Shown: positions 7,730 through 9,059 of the stretch, in pieces
How positions within the stretch are numbered: position 1 is the first letter of the stretch
How the letters are laid out: every line of letters begins with the position of its first letter
Source: Thiotrichales bacterium
GTDB taxonomy: Bacteria; Pseudomonadota; Gammaproteobacteria; UWMA-0217
Length of the DNA stretch: 9,059 nt
Direction of reading: 5' to 3'
Assembly (NCBI GenBank): GCA_024763135.1
Contig: JANTGD010000126.1
Coordinates: 1 to 9,059, forward strand
Notes under the pieces: generated by a model
Seen by the model: only the letters and a program-made list of their open reading frames with translations
What the model was told of the DNA's origin: nothing
Databases searched by the model: none
Translations under genes and position numbers: made by a program

Positions 7730-7998
7730 CTAGTACGTCGTCCCGCTTAAAATGACCGACTCAGCGCTTTTGCGATGCTGCGCATCAAAGCCCAGTGCGC
7801 GGGCAATGGCCGCGTCCTTGGCAAGCACTGCAACACCCAGGCGCGGCATCACAGAAGCGCCCGAAGGGTTGCCCTGCCAGCATCCCTGGCGTTGTGGCAC
7901 GCCTTGGAAAGGGAACAACTATTCCCTGCGAAGTGCGCCTACCCAGCAATGCAGACAGGACAACTGACTCCGTCATTTTAAACTGGACGAGGTACTAG
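7730..7998 (+). mobile_element. Element C: 269-bp MITE-like element with 35-bp terminal inverted repeats
   Basis: The ends at 7730-7764 and 7964-7998 are inverted repeats with 30 of 35 positions matching, including TTAAAATGAC and the terminal CTAGTAC. This is the clearest pair of arms of the three elements. The interior shares GGCAATGGCCGCGTCCTT (7802-7819) exactly with element B, and the following AAGC and TGCAACACC with element A, but its terminal sequence differs from theirs. It is therefore a related subfamily. An internal hairpin GGGAA...TTCCC lies near 7911-7926. There is no transposase. The outer CTAG is palindromic and may include a short target duplication. Mobility is inferred from structure and copy number. 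Confidence 0.7.
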
Positions 7999-8020
7999 TG
8001 GCGAACCGCTTCCTGACTCG

Positions 8021-8047
8021 CTGTCTCCATCAGAACACGCTGGTTGG
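8021..8047 (+). repeat. 27-bp dispersed direct repeat, copy 2
   Basis: Matches 6830-6856 at 25 of 27 bases. It starts 22 bp beyond the right end of element C. The pair brackets about 1.16 kb of spacer, so the two copies could mark a duplication or the ends of an inserted segment, or be two members of a genome-wide repeat. Confidence 0.7.
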
Positions 8048-8593
8048 ATGGAGCACTCGCGAACTCTCACGAAATTCCCGTTCACAGGTTGAGTCATCAA
8101 CAGCCATCTTCTCGCTGTCTTTTAACAAGCTGTCGAAAATAATACGGGCACGTGCAAAGCATACCTCAGAGAAATGGCGCAACGGACATGCAGTACAGCA
8201 ATTTTGCGACGATTTCTAACATCGTATTGTGCCGCCTGAAGGCAGTTCGGCAAGCTGCTGATGCTGCCAAAGGGTACAAATCTCCCTGCAAATTTTTTAT
8301 GGCTTAGGTAGTAGGGCGAATGGGGAATTTATTCAACCCCATCAAACCACTAGGCTACAGCGTAGTTTTTGAGGGACTGACAGGTCGATTTTCCCAACGC
8401 CATCTCTTTTAGGATAAACAAGCGCTTCAACAACGCTTAATGGCAATCCAGATCGCGGACGCAACCGCATCGGATTCGCACGCATCCGGTCATCGGCGGA
8501 AAAAAGTAAGAACAGCCACAATTTTCGTCACCGTGCAGCGCCTCAAATCGATGCCCATCTAGGGACTACACAGCGTCTCGAAACAGGCAATCC
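8048..8593. other. Spacer of about 545 bp with no supported gene
   Basis: No frame here combines a start, a Shine-Dalgarno site and plausible protein sequence. Small hairpins are visible, for example CGGAT/ATCCG at about 8471-8488, and CTAC/GTAG near 8353-8363 followed by five T, which could be a weak terminator. This region would hold upstream regulatory sites for the gene starting at 8687. Confidence 0.4.
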
Positions 8594-8622
8594 GGAACAT
8601 CAACCTGAGTGATTGCCGTGGA
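8594..8622 (+). promoter_or_regulatory. Candidate ECF-sigma (hrp-box-like) promoter of the repeat-protein gene
   Basis: GGAACA (8594-8599), 16 bases, then CCGTGGA (8616-8622). GGAAC is the classic -35 of extracytoplasmic-function sigma factors. Against the HrpL hrp box (GGAACC, 15-16 bases, CCACNNA) it matches 8 of the 11 fixed positions. A start near 8628 would leave a leader of about 58 nt. The match is partial and found by eye, so it is suggestive only. Confidence 0.25.
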
Positions 8623-8686
8623 AAGACAGCGCGTATCAATCGACTGATACCGCGCTTTAAATTTTTAACTCATTGGAGGCAAAGTT

Positions 8687-9059
8687 ATGTACACAGGCAT
8701 CAACAATACGACTGCTACTCCGCCGAAGTATACGAGCAACTCAGCGGCCAGCAGCAGTCAAACAGATGCGAGCAATAATGCGTCTGGGAGCAGCGGCAAC
8801 GCGGGCTCCCTGTCCGGGGCAAGTCTTTATCAAATCCTCTCTCTACTCATTTCCCTAATTCAAGCCCTGCTTGATGAAATGGGACAGTCGCAAGATAAGC
8901 AGAACAGCAACAATCCCGGCGCCAATAGCAACGGTAACGGCGGTACCTCTGGTAACGGCGGTACCTCTGGTAACGGCGGCACCTCTGGTAACGGCGGCAC
9001 CTCTGGTAACGGCGGCACCTCTGGTAACGGCGGCACCTCTGGTAACGGCGGCACCTCTG
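8687..9059 (+). CDS. Cys-free Gly/Ser/Asn-rich repeat protein, harpin-like (partial, runs off the window)
   Basis: At least 124 codons, open to the window edge; the stop is not seen. The start is supported by GGAGG at 8675-8679, 7 nt before the ATG. Residues 1-46 are polar and rich in Ser, Asn, Thr and Ala, with no Sec signal peptide. Residues 47-65 (LYQILSLLISLIQALLDEM) form one strongly hydrophobic/amphipathic helix. Residues 66-82 are Gln/Asn/Ser-rich. From residue 83 the hexapeptide GNGGTS repeats at least seven times. There is no cysteine or tryptophan. Cys-free, glycine-rich proteins with a short leucine-rich amphipathic helix and no signal peptide are typical of type III secreted harpins (HrpN, PopA, Hpa1), so a secreted harpin-like protein is possible. 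A glycine-rich surface or structural protein is an equal alternative. That the gene is real is likely; its function is not established. Confidence 0.7.
   Translation, partial: MYTGINNTTATPPKYTSNSAASSSQTDASNNASGSSGNAGSLSGASLYQILSLLISLIQALLDEMGQSQDKQNSNNPGANSNGNGGTSGNGGTSGNGGTSGNGGTSGNGGTSGNGGTSGNGGTS
8933..9058 (+). repeat. 18-bp tandem repeat, seven units (GNGGTS)
   Basis: Seven consecutive 18-base units (GGTAACGGCGGCACCTCT) lie in frame with the gene starting at 8687 and continue to the window end. The first two units carry GGTACC and the last five GGCACC; otherwise they are identical. Such identity indicates recent expansion by slippage or recombination. The unit length is a multiple of three, so copy-number change keeps the frame, and there are no stops in the antisense frames either. 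Confidence 0.95.

Noticed and set aside
7998..8219. 73-codon frame starting GTG at the end of element C
   Set aside because: The start lies in the terminal repeat of the element with only a weak GAGGT upstream, and the protein resembles nothing I know.
8673..8858. Plus-strand 61-codon frame starting with a non-ATG codon at 8673
   Set aside because: It overlaps the ribosome binding site and coding sequence of the better supported gene starting at 8687 in a different frame.
8860..9054. Minus-strand open frame of PPLPEV repeats
   Set aside because: It is the antisense of the GNGGTS tandem repeat. An 18-bp unit without stops opens all corresponding frames, and the plus frame has the ribosome binding site and plausible N-terminus.
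8933..9059. CRISPR array
   Set aside because: The 18-bp units are directly adjacent with no spacers and are in frame within a coding sequence.

Overview
The window looks like a piece of a proteobacterial chromosome, most likely gammaproteobacterial. GlcD and GlcE read as close relatives of the enterobacterial/pseudomonad proteins, Shine-Dalgarno sites are conventional (AAGGAG, GAGGAAGG, GGAGG), and genes sit in short operons separated by repeat-rich spacers. Nothing in the sequence fixes the genus. This is inference from sequence recognition, without database searches.

Layout. (1) Positions 1-367 are a non-coding spacer with a small hairpin repeat and a 197-bp element bounded by imperfect terminal inverted repeats (element A). 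(2) Positions 368-2980, minus strand, hold glcD followed 6 bp later by glcE, the FAD-containing subunits of glycolate oxidase; the usual third gene, glcF, is not present directly downstream. (3) Positions 2981-3706 are a divergent spacer containing a second copy of the element (B, 3305-3536) and a plausible sigma-70 promoter for the plus-strand operon. (4) Positions 3707-6814, plus strand, hold a ThDP-dependent acetolactate-synthase-like enzyme of the catabolic, FAD-independent type, then 33 bp later an aldehyde dehydrogenase with all catalytic residues. (5) Positions 6815-8686 are about 1.9 kb with no convincing gene. This stretch has two strong hairpins, a third element (C, 7730-7998) with 35-bp inverted repeats, and a 27-bp direct repeat occurring both just after the dehydrogenase and just after element C. 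(6) From 8687 to the end of the window a gene runs off the edge. It has a good ribosome binding site and encodes a Cys-free, Gly/Ser/Asn-rich protein with one amphipathic helix and a perfect 18-bp tandem repeat encoding GNGGTS.

How the genes may work together (inference): the aldehyde dehydrogenase could supply a 2-hydroxy acid such as glycolate, which GlcD/GlcE oxidise to glyoxylate, while the ThDP enzyme carboligates or decarboxylates 2-oxo acids nearby. The divergent arrangement would allow co-regulation of C2/C3 oxo- and hydroxy-acid metabolism, but the actual substrates are not readable from sequence.

The two most interesting items are the three-copy family of short inverted-repeat elements occupying three of the four intergenic spacers, and the harpin-like low-complexity repeat protein at the right edge.
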